A DNA stretch of 64,000 nt, taken from assembly GCF_007754425.1 (NCBI RefSeq), contig NZ_CP037452.1:4377164-4441163 (forward strand), in the 5' to 3' direction. Source of the stretch: Gimesia fumaroli (GTDB lineage: Bacteria; Planctomycetota; Planctomycetia; Planctomycetales; Planctomycetaceae). The stretch's first letter is position 1. Every line of letters begins with the position of its first letter. A program made the position numbers and the translations under genes. Below are positions 35,897 to 43,854 of the stretch, piece by piece. Under the pieces are notes generated by a model. It saw only the letters and a list, made by a program, of their open reading frames with translations. It searched no databases and had not been told where the DNA came from.

Positions 35897-37342
35897 ATGC
35901 AAACGTTGAAAGAATTCAAAAGAAAAGCCAGACTGACTGGGCTCCTCTTAAGTGGGCTGGGTCTCATGGCGGTATCACCCGCATTCGGTGGTGATGCTAG
36001 TTGTGCTCCTTCTTGCACACCAGCACAGCCCAAGGCTTGCTGCACCAAAGTGTACGAAGAAGCTGGTGACAAGCTGGCCACAGAACTGGAACGGTTATCA
36101 GCAGAGTGCTGTGCCCCCAAGACCTGTGCTCCAACCTGTACCGATCCCAACACCTGCTGTGGTGAAGAAGCATCCAGCGATGATGGCGATTGCTGCAGCG
36201 GACGTCTCACTCGTCTGTTCGACGACTGTGATGGCTGTGGTAATTTCCTCGAAGACAATGGCTGGAAACTCAGCGGTTGGTTGGAATTCGGTATTACCTT
36301 CAATGGCAACCGTCCACAAAACGATTTAAACACACCAGGTGTGGGATTCAACCAGGCTGACAGTCAGTTCATGTTGAACCAGCTCTACTTCGTTTTGGAA
36401 AAAGACGCTGCCGCCAACGAAGATTGCTTCGGTTGGGGTGGTCGTGTTGATATGGTTGTTGGTTCTGATGCTGCTGATACAGCAGTTTTCGGTGGTCCTA
36501 ACAACACACCCAACTTTGACGGAACCTGGTCACAAAACGACACAGCAACTGCTAACCAGATCGGTCTGGCAATGCCTCAGTTGTACGCATCGTTATATGC
36601 TCCGATCGGGAACGGGGTGACATTGAACATCGGTCACTTCTACACCGTCATCGGATACGAAGTGGTGCCTGCTCCGGACAACTTCTTCTACTCACATGCT
36701 TATACCATGCAGTATGATGAGCCATTCACCCACACTGGTGCATTAGCCAGTACTGACCTGAGCGACAATATCTCTCTGACTGGTGGTATCACAACCGGTT
36801 GGGATGACTTCGAATCTCAGAACAACGAATGGAGTTTCCTCGGTTCTGTTGGCTGGACCAGCGATAGTGAAGATACTTCGCTGACATTTGCCATCAGCTC
36901 TGGTGGTGAAAACGATGCTTTCGGTGGAACTTCCAACCTGACTGTCTTCAGTATTGTTGCTCAACAAAAACTGAGCGACAATCTGTCTTACGTGTTCCAG
37001 CATGACCACATGTTCTACCGTAATGGAGACGTCAATGACCCAGGTCAGGACGCTGAAGCTTACGGCATCAACCAGTATCTGTTCTACGAAATGAGCGAAT
37101 GTGCTCAAGCAGGTATGCGTGTTGAATGGTGGCGTGACCACAACGGAACTCAGCTGGGTAACCCCGGAACGGACTACTACGAAATCACAGCAGGTTTGAA
37201 CTACAAGTTAAATTCCTGCATGCGAATTCGTCCTGAAGTTCGTTGGGACTGGGCTGACGGTGCTGATCCCTGGACCACATCAGATGGTGGTACCAAAGAC
37301 AGCCAGTTTACTGTTGGTACAGACGTCATTCTCATCTTCTAA
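35897..37342 (+). CDS. BBP2-type outer-membrane porin with Cys-rich N-terminus
   Basis: A 481-residue outer-membrane barrel of the BBP2 (OmpL-like) porin type. Signal peptide at about 10-31 (ending AVSPAFG). The next 90 residues carry 14 Cys, several as Cys-Cys pairs (ACC, ECC, TCC, DCC). From about 125 on the protein is beta-barrel: WKLSGWLEFGITFNGNRP, MLNQLYFVLEK, YASLYAPIGNGVTLNIGHF and a C-terminal strand ending in VILIF. The barrel part is acidic and Asn/Thr/Gly-rich. It probably forms a diffusion pore; the Cys-rich section may be disulphide-linked at the cell surface or periplasm (inference). Codon use is strongly biased, suggesting high expression. A strong terminator follows. Confidence 0.88.
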   Translation: MQTLKEFKRKARLTGLLLSGLGLMAVSPAFGGDASCAPSCTPAQPKACCTKVYEEAGDKLATELERLSAECCAPKTCAPTCTDPNTCCGEEASSDDGDCCSGRLTRLFDDCDGCGNFLEDNGWKLSGWLEFGITFNGNRPQNDLNTPGVGFNQADSQFMLNQLYFVLEKDAAANEDCFGWGGRVDMVVGSDAADTAVFGGPNNTPNFDGTWSQNDTATANQIGLAMPQLYASLYAPIGNGVTLNIGHFYTVIGYEVVPAPDNFFYSHAYTMQYDEPFTHTGALASTDLSDNISLTGGITTGWDDFESQNNEWSFLGSVGWTSDSEDTSLTFAISSGGENDAFGGTSNLTVFSIVAQQKLSDNLSYVFQHDHMFYRNGDVNDPGQDAEAYGINQYLFYEMSECAQAGMRVEWWRDHNGTQLGNPGTDYYEITAGLNYKLNSCMRIRPEVRWDWADGADPWTTSDGGTKDSQFTVGTDVILIF

Positions 37343-37403
37343 GACCAGCGGGTAATTAAACCCACGCTTCAAACAGGGAAACCTGATTGAGTTTGCTATA
37401 AAA

Positions 37404-37440
37404 AAAGGAGCCTTCTTCAGATAGTGAAGAAGGCTCCTTT
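37404..37440. terminator. Bidirectional rho-independent terminator
   Basis: A perfect 16-bp stem (37404-37419 with 37425-37440) with a 5-nt loop, flanked by A-run and T-run. It serves the porin gene and the convergent purH. Confidence 0.95.
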
Positions 37441-37462
37441 AATTTTATATTCGCGGTATCGA

Positions 37463-39046
37463 TTAATGTTTAAAATGCCGACGACCAGTAAAGATCATGG
37501 CGATCTGGTGCTCGTTACAGGCTTCAATCACTTCTTCATCGCGGACTGACCCACCTGGCTGAATAATCGCGGTCACACCAGCCTTCGCTGCTTCGTCAAT
37601 ACCGTCACGAAATGGGAAGAAGGCATCCGAGGCAACAATTGCCCCTTTACTACGATCTCCGGCCTTGTATGCCGCTATGTAGGAGGAATCGAGACGACTC
37701 ATCTGACCTGCCCCCGCTCCCAATAGCATTTCATCTTTTGCCAGAATAATCGCATTAGATTTTACATGACGACACACGATCCAGCCAAAAGAGAGATCAT
37801 GTAGTTCTTCGGACGTTGGTTCCCGTTTCGTGACAACCTTCCAGTCAGTACTGTCGTCTCGTAGTTCATCTCTCTCCTGAACCAGCAAGCCTCCCGATAC
37901 TCTGCGATAATCCAGACTGGCAACCTCTGAAGGGGTCATCATCGGGCACTTCATCAGCCGAACATTTTTTTTCCACTTTGGTTTCGTAGTGAGTAACTCA
38001 AATGCTTCCGGTTCATAATCAGGAGCAATAATCGCTTCAATAAACCGGTTTGGTTCGCATAATTTCTCGGCGGTCTCCCGATCAACGGGACGATTAAAAC
38101 TCATGATGGATCCAAACGCACTGACTGGATCGCCGGCATAGGCTTTTTCAAATGCCTCAGCCAGTGAATCTGCAGTGGCACATCCACAAGGATTTGTATG
38201 CTTTATCACAACGGCTGCAGGTGCGTCAAAATCACTGGCAATCTGTAAGGCCGCATCCAGATCCAGGAAATTATTATAAGAAAGCTCTTTCCCATTCAGT
38301 TGCTCTGCGTTCGCTACACTCGCAGCAGGCGGGTGTTTCTCAACGTAAAAGGCAGCACTTTGGTGAGGATTCTCTCCGTATCGTAATTGATCTCTCCGAA
38401 CAAGATTAATACTCATCTGCTCTGCAAACCGGGAGTCAGCTCCTTCCTGGGCTGGCAAAACAGAGGACATGTAATTCGAAACGGCGCGATCATAGCAGGC
38501 CGTCATTTCAAATGCAGCTGCTGAAAGTTCAAGACGAAATTCTGGCGTTAAAGGACCAGCCTGCAATGCCTCGAGCACCCGGCTGTACTGCCCTTCCGAA
38601 GTCACAATCCCGACGTAAGCATGATTTTTGGCAGCGGAGCGGACCATACTCGGGCCGCCGATGTCAATCTGTTCTATGGCTTCCGCCAATGTGACATCAG
38701 GCTTGGCAATCGTTGCTTCAAATGGATACAAATTGCAGACAACCAACTCGAAGGGCACAATCTCAAATTCTTCGATGGCGGCCGCATCACCGGGCAAGTC
38801 CGGTCTACCTAGAATTGCACCATGCACTTTGGGATGCAACGTCTTGACACGTCCATCCATAATTTCAGGAAAGCCCGTGTACTCAGAGATATCAATGACA
38901 TTGACCCCCTGCTCTTCCAGATAGCGACGGGTCCCTCCAGTAGAAATAAACTCAAACCCTAGTTCAGCAAGACCTTTCACAAAAACATCAAGGCCTGATT
39001 TATCACTGACACTGACCAAAGCACGACGCGGATGCGAATTACTCAT
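37463..39046 (-). CDS. purH: Bifunctional AICAR transformylase / IMP cyclohydrolase
   Basis: A 527-residue PurH carrying out the last two steps of purine synthesis: formyl transfer from 10-formyl-THF to AICAR, then ring closure to IMP. The MGS-like cyclohydrolase domain covers about 1-200 (RALVSVSDKSGL, ISTGGTRRYL, MDGRVKTLHPKVHGAIL). The transformylase domain follows with RYGENPHQSAAFY, VIKHTNPCGCA and the C-terminal KSNAIILAKD and QMSRLDSSYIA. I start at the ATG at 39046, where homology begins; the upstream extension to 39100 is not supported. Convergent with the porin gene. Confidence 0.96.
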   Translation of the reverse strand: MSNSHPRRALVSVSDKSGLDVFVKGLAELGFEFISTGGTRRYLEEQGVNVIDISEYTGFPEIMDGRVKTLHPKVHGAILGRPDLPGDAAAIEEFEIVPFELVVCNLYPFEATIAKPDVTLAEAIEQIDIGGPSMVRSAAKNHAYVGIVTSEGQYSRVLEALQAGPLTPEFRLELSAAAFEMTACYDRAVSNYMSSVLPAQEGADSRFAEQMSINLVRRDQLRYGENPHQSAAFYVEKHPPAASVANAEQLNGKELSYNNFLDLDAALQIASDFDAPAAVVIKHTNPCGCATADSLAEAFEKAYAGDPVSAFGSIMSFNRPVDRETAEKLCEPNRFIEAIIAPDYEPEAFELLTTKPKWKKNVRLMKCPMMTPSEVASLDYRRVSGGLLVQERDELRDDSTDWKVVTKREPTSEELHDLSFGWIVCRHVKSNAIILAKDEMLLGAGAGQMSRLDSSYIAAYKAGDRSKGAIVASDAFFPFRDGIDEAAKAGVTAIIQPGGSVRDEEVIEACNEHQIAMIFTGRRHFKH

Positions 39047-39240
39047 TTGTTTCTTTATCAATCGCCTGAGAATGCAGAAAAACCACCGTTTTTCCACCAA
39101 GTATAGATTTGCCCCGAGTACTGACGATGCTGATTTTGCAGCATATTTTACTGCCAGACACTCAACGAAAAGTCAGTTTAGCTGCAATGCAATCAGAAAA
39201 CAAACCTGGAGCAGCCGACTTTCACGAAAGCGAAGGCTCT

Positions 39241-40521
39241 TTACTGTTCAGTATTGGCATCCCCGGGAGCAGTCGCTGCATCCCCCGCTGTCGCACTCGT
39301 TTCTGGAGTGATTTCAGGCAGGATAGGATAGCGATCCTGATGTTTAAACCGGATCGGAAAAGGCAGGTCGCTCTGTCTCAGGCACATGATTAAACCTGAT
39401 TCTGAAGAACAGAAAATACGGTCTGTCCGTTCATTCATTAATTTAATCCGATACTTCCTCAACGGGACTGCAGAAAGCACCGCACCATCAGTACGGGAGA
39501 GAACCAGCAGATTTCCAATCTCATCGGTGGCGTAGAGACGGTTCGGTGATAATGACACAAAAGAGGAGGCAAGTGGTTGCCACCATTGCTCCTGACCGGT
39601 TTCTGCTGAAAGCTGAAACAACCCTTTCTTTTTAGACGAAAGATAGACTTCATTTTCAAGCACAGTCACAGGCTTGCGAATAGGGAACGAAGTTCGAATT
39701 CTCCAACGCACAATACCATTTAAGATATTCAAGCAATACAAATTCTGATCTTCAGAGGCAAGGAATACGCTCTTCTCATCTTCAGCCAGACTGGCTGAGA
39801 TTGGAGCATCTGTTTCAAATTGAAACGTGAGTTGACGGTCATTCAAAGTGACCGAATAAAGTGATCCATCCTGGCTGGCAAATAAAAGTGTACGGTTCGT
39901 AACAACCGGAGGTGTCGTCACCTTGTCGCCAGTCTGATATGTCCACCGGATCGCACTTTCCCGCCAGGACGGAAGCTTGGATTCATTGCTTAATTCTTTT
40001 AGCTTCCTTAAATCCCACGCATAGACACGTCCACTTAAGGTTCCGACATATACGGTATCTTCATCTACAGTGGGACTTGTGGATGCTGAACCGGGTAGTT
40101 GCAACTCCCAGTCAATTTCCCCACTCAACCTGTCAATCGAATACAGTTTGATGCCAACCGTGATAAAGACATATTTTGAATTTGAGACCGGAGGATAGCT
40201 GATGTTATTCCCGCGTCCCAACTGCGTGGCCCACAGTTTTTTTCCGGTTTCGTTATTAAAAGCAGTGATGATCCCAGCGGTTGAGAGGGCATATAAGTTG
40301 ATTTCATCCAGTGTCAAATGAACGATTTTATCTCGCTGAGGGTCAACAGTTGCCTGTCCCCACCAGACACGGTCCAAGTCGTATTGCACCAACTCTCGTT
40401 TCGATAGCAATGATATGCCAACTGAAGATTCATTGAATCGCTGAGCTAAAAGACAATCATTCACAGAGATTGTCAGAATTAACACCAGACAACTAATAGT
40501 CAACTTCTTCCAAACAGACAT
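39241..40521 (-). CDS. Exported PQQ-like beta-propeller protein
   Basis: A 426-residue protein with a signal peptide (LTISCLVLILTISVNDCLLA) followed by a beta-propeller of PQQ/WD-like blades. Repeated units include NNETGKKLWATQLGRGN, DRLSGEIDWELQLPGSA, LNILNGIVRWRIRTSF and ETGQEQWWQPLASS, each with the Gly...Trp pattern of PQQ repeats. No PQQ-dependent dehydrogenase catalytic residues are evident, so it is more likely a scaffold like BamB. It ends in a Thr/Ala-rich tail. Divergent from the exported HEAT-like gene at 41060. Confidence 0.85.
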   Translation of the reverse strand: MSVWKKLTISCLVLILTISVNDCLLAQRFNESSVGISLLSKRELVQYDLDRVWWGQATVDPQRDKIVHLTLDEINLYALSTAGIITAFNNETGKKLWATQLGRGNNISYPPVSNSKYVFITVGIKLYSIDRLSGEIDWELQLPGSASTSPTVDEDTVYVGTLSGRVYAWDLRKLKELSNESKLPSWRESAIRWTYQTGDKVTTPPVVTNRTLLFASQDGSLYSVTLNDRQLTFQFETDAPISASLAEDEKSVFLASEDQNLYCLNILNGIVRWRIRTSFPIRKPVTVLENEVYLSSKKKGLFQLSAETGQEQWWQPLASSFVSLSPNRLYATDEIGNLLVLSRTDGAVLSAVPLRKYRIKLMNERTDRIFCSSESGLIMCLRQSDLPFPIRFKHQDRYPILPEITPETSATAGDAATAPGDANTEQ

Positions 40522-41059
40522 ATTAAGTTCTTTTCAAGTTTGATTCAGGAAACAGAGTTTGCTTGATGAAAGGTAAGGCTTCAGTGGCAGATACCATTAC
40601 GTAATTTTCTCTTTTGAAGTTTACACCATGAACCCAACACGATCGAAATCTCTCTTTAAAAACAGACTGGGAATCCAGTCTCCTGTTCTACCTCGCATGG
40701 CTCACTCTACCCATTCTACCCACCCATCCAAGTGGGAATCCAGCATTGTTCGGGATAGATTTCGAGAATTTCCTGTACCGGAACTGAACATTTCAGTGTT
40801 ATTCTCACCATTTATAGAGTCACCTGCAGAGAATTTCACGAATTTTCATTTTCAGAATAGAGCACAATCCTGCAAATCTGGAATCACCGGTAAAATTGAA
40901 TCCCTTCCTGTTAAGATCTTTCGATTACTGACTCCAAAGCCTACAATAAAACAATTCATAGTGATCAACATCAATTCCACCGTGAATATCCGATTTGTGG
41001 CTCTATTTTGCTTCATTGGATATTATTTCGAATACCAACAATTTCAAAAGTGACCTGGT
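40522..41059. other. Divergent intergenic region
   Basis: This 538-bp spacer separates the PQQ-propeller gene (minus) and the HEAT protein gene (plus). An ORF of 141 codons (40628-41053) lies in it but has no signal, domain or ribosome site. It contains short CATTCTACC-like direct repeats near 40700-40730. Promoters for both flanking genes are expected here but not clearly visible. Confidence 0.45.
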
Positions 41060-42394
41060 ATGAGAACTCACATCACAAACGCCGAGCAATTCTGGAAAAC
41101 GTATTTTAACTCAATCGTAGTGTTTTACATTTTGATTGGCTTGACTGCTTTAAACTGCTCCCCTGCCCAGGCTGATCTGATCAAACTCAAAAACGGTGGT
41201 GAGATTCGGGGGAAGCTTTTGCGAACAACCTCAAGTTCAGTAGAAACCCGCGTGATCCAGACTCTCTCAGGTGGGTCGATTGCCGTTAATTCTCAACATA
41301 TTGAGTTCATCACAAATCGACCACTTTCAATTGAGAAGTATGAATCTCGTTCGAAAGAAATTGAGGATACCGTAGAGGCACATCTCAAACTCGCCGACTG
41401 GTGCTTAAAAAATCATCTCAATGCACAACGGCTTGAGCAAATGGCAAATGTAATTCAACTTGATCCCGATCACTCCAAGGCGCGAGCGGCACTTGGATAT
41501 ACAAAACGCAACGGAGAATGGATGACGCGCGATGAAGTTATGCGCAACAACGGTTATATCAAATACAAAGGTCGCTATGTCTCTTCCGCTGAACTGGAAT
41601 TACTTGAGAAAAACCAGGCTGATCTGGAAGCAGAACGAAAATGGATCAAGAAAGTCAAACTCTGGCTGATCTGGATCAGTGGCAATGATTTATTACAACA
41701 ACAGGAAGGCTTACAGAATTTCCAAGCCATTAATGATCCTCATGCAGTCGCAGCCCTGGGCCGTTTGCTGGGCAAACACAAACACATGGCGATTCGGTCG
41801 CTGCTGATCTCAACTCTCGACCAGATTCCGGGGGATAAACCACTGCGGCCACTGTCTGAACTGGTTCTGACAGATCCGGTCAAAACCATTCGACAGACTG
41901 CGCTTGATGTGCTCACAAAACGCAACGCAACGCAAGCAATCGCATTTTTTATTGAAGGCCTGAAAAACAAATCAAACGTTATTGTTCAGCGGGCAGGTCA
42001 AGGCCTTGAAGCAATCGGAGACCGAACCGTCGTCCCTGACCTGATCTCTGCCTTGACAACCAGGCATACGTACCGCGTTAGAGTTCCCGACACCACATCA
42101 ACCTACAGCTACAATACTAATGGCACATTCGGTGGCTCGGGCGTGGTCCTGCCGCCAAATATCGAAGCAGGTTTGTTGGCGGGGCGTTACCCGAATGGAG
42201 TGATTGTACTTCCGTCGCAACAACCCAAAGTACAGATGCGGACGGTCTCTGTAAAACATTTACATCAAAACGAAGCCGTTCTGCTTGCATTACAAAAGAT
42301 CACGCAACAAAACTTCGGCTACAATGAAAGACTCTGGCGACTCTGGTGGGCTTCTACACAAAATCAAACGGGAGTGGTTCCAGTACTTCAATAA
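41060..42394 (+). CDS. Exported HEAT-repeat protein
   Basis: A 444-residue protein with an N-terminal signal segment (FYILIGLTALNCSPAQA). A small beta-rich unit follows at about 38-90 (LIKLKNGGEIRGKLL onward), resembling the Sm-like or RNA-binding-like modules seen at the start of many planctomycete exported proteins. A TPR-like helix region is at about 95-150. HEAT/PBS-lyase repeats come at about 215-340 (HAVAALGRLLGKHKHMAIRS, PVKTIRQTALDVLTKRN, NVIVQRAGQGLEAIGDRTVV). The end is a beta-rich part and a Trp-rich tail (ERLWRLWWAS). No catalytic motif is present, and a binding or scaffold role is likely. Confidence 0.78.
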   Translation: MRTHITNAEQFWKTYFNSIVVFYILIGLTALNCSPAQADLIKLKNGGEIRGKLLRTTSSSVETRVIQTLSGGSIAVNSQHIEFITNRPLSIEKYESRSKEIEDTVEAHLKLADWCLKNHLNAQRLEQMANVIQLDPDHSKARAALGYTKRNGEWMTRDEVMRNNGYIKYKGRYVSSAELELLEKNQADLEAERKWIKKVKLWLIWISGNDLLQQQEGLQNFQAINDPHAVAALGRLLGKHKHMAIRSLLISTLDQIPGDKPLRPLSELVLTDPVKTIRQTALDVLTKRNATQAIAFFIEGLKNKSNVIVQRAGQGLEAIGDRTVVPDLISALTTRHTYRVRVPDTTSTYSYNTNGTFGGSGVVLPPNIEAGLLAGRYPNGVIVLPSQQPKVQMRTVSVKHLHQNEAVLLALQKITQQNFGYNERLWRLWWASTQNQTGVVPVLQ

Positions 42395-42444
42395 ACCACA
42401 GGATCCAGGAGTGGACAACATCTCATGCCAGATCAACAGCCAAA

Positions 42445-43791
42445 TCAGCGTTCAACCAGTTCTAACGTTTGTCGTAGTGCTTCCAGATGCGAATCATAAT
42501 TTTTCCAGCGGTCCATTCCAGAACGATTCATCGGTCGACGAACCTGCCAGTTACTTGCCGTCGTGACAGGTCGATTGTTGTCTTGGAATTTTAAACAACG
42601 GTCATCCCAAGCGACGTCGATGAAATCAATCAACTTTCGCGAGACTTCTTCCTGGTTCTCTACCAGATCAGAATAATGCAACTCGAATGGTGCCTCTGGT
42701 AAGACTTCCTTCCAATGCTGCATCAACCGCTCATATTCACGGTAATAGAGTCCCAGATGTGTCAGGTTAAACGAATATTCGTGCCCGCGTCGGAAACGCT
42801 GAAAATAGCAGGACAGACAGGTATCAAGCGGATGCCGCTGGCTATGAATCACTTTTGCCTCGGGCAACATGATGGCAATTAATCCAAGATAGAGAAAATT
42901 GCTTGGCATTTTATCAATGATGCGAACTGCCGAATGATCAAACGTCCGCAACCGACGCAAATACGCATCTGCAAAACCGGAGAAGACCTGCTCAGGCACA
43001 TGAGCCAGATAATCGGGAAATTCAAGTTTCTGAGTCGCATGCTGCTTCATTGTACCAGCGATACTGGCAATATCAGGTAATTCTCCTGCCCCATGCACAT
43101 CAGGATGGCTGGATAATATTTGCTCCACCAGCGTTGTACCAGTTCGTGGCATTCCCACAATAAACACCGGGACTTTACTCGGATTCCCTGCTGCAACCAG
43201 ACTCTGAATCATTTCAGCAGAAAATACAGAAATCATCTGATCGATTTCATTTCTGAACTGATCAATTTCAAACGAAGCATTCTTGAAGCGATTCCCCATC
43301 TCATAAAATGCAAATGCTTTATCGTAGTCCTTAATATCATTAAAGATTTTTCCAGCCGCAAAGCCCAGAAAACAACGATCGACATCAGACAGATCTGTTC
43401 GCGATGCCTGCTGTTCGACTAGAGAAACAATCCCATCGTCGGCTTGAAATTTTCGGGCCGCTGAATAATTGAAATAGGCTTCAGCGTAATCGGGCTTCAA
43501 TTCCAGTGCCGTCAGATAATGCTGTTCTGAAAGTTTAAAGTCTCCCACCAGGCGATAGACTGCCGCCACATTATGATGGAATTCGGCAACATTCGGTTTG
43601 AGCGCAATCGCTTTCTTCAGACGTTCGATGCCCGACGCATAATCACCACTGTTCGAAGCAGCCAGCCCATAGTAATGTAGAAAATTTGCATTATTGACAT
43701 TGGCCGGGTAATACGGCGTTAACAGCTCTTCTGCTTTTTTTGCCTGGTTAGCCTGGAGTAATTTGACTGCTTCAGCGAGGAGATTTGCCAT
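42445..43791 (-). CDS. TPR-domain sulfotransferase
   Basis: A 448-residue fusion. Residues 1-190 hold TPR repeats (FLHYYGLAASNSGDYASGIE, EFHHNVAAVYRLVGDFKLSE, AEAYFNYSAARKF). The rest is a Sulfotransfer_3-type domain with the PAPS 5'-phosphosulphate loop VGMPRTGTTLVEQIL, the 3'-phosphate region SQRHPLDTCLSCYF, and further family landmarks. It would move sulphate from PAPS to a protein or sugar; TPR-sulfotransferases resemble protein-tyrosine sulfotransferases. The ATG at 43791 has GGGGAA upstream. It lies 63 bp downstream of the M50-HlyD gene on the same strand, so modification may be linked to export. Confidence 0.87.
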   Translation of the reverse strand: MANLLAEAVKLLQANQAKKAEELLTPYYPANVNNANFLHYYGLAASNSGDYASGIERLKKAIALKPNVAEFHHNVAAVYRLVGDFKLSEQHYLTALELKPDYAEAYFNYSAARKFQADDGIVSLVEQQASRTDLSDVDRCFLGFAAGKIFNDIKDYDKAFAFYEMGNRFKNASFEIDQFRNEIDQMISVFSAEMIQSLVAAGNPSKVPVFIVGMPRTGTTLVEQILSSHPDVHGAGELPDIASIAGTMKQHATQKLEFPDYLAHVPEQVFSGFADAYLRRLRTFDHSAVRIIDKMPSNFLYLGLIAIMLPEAKVIHSQRHPLDTCLSCYFQRFRRGHEYSFNLTHLGLYYREYERLMQHWKEVLPEAPFELHYSDLVENQEEVSRKLIDFIDVAWDDRCLKFQDNNRPVTTASNWQVRRPMNRSGMDRWKNYDSHLEALRQTLELVER

Positions 43792-43854
43792 TGTTCCCCG
43801 ATACTGCTTCTGAACGATTTGTGAGATAATGCGAAGAGATAGATCGCCGATCAA

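Noticed and set aside
40628..41053. 141-codon plus-strand ORF in a divergent spacer
   Set aside because: No ribosome site, no signal peptide and no motif, and the composition is like intergenic DNA. It ends 6 bp before the real gene, probably by chance.
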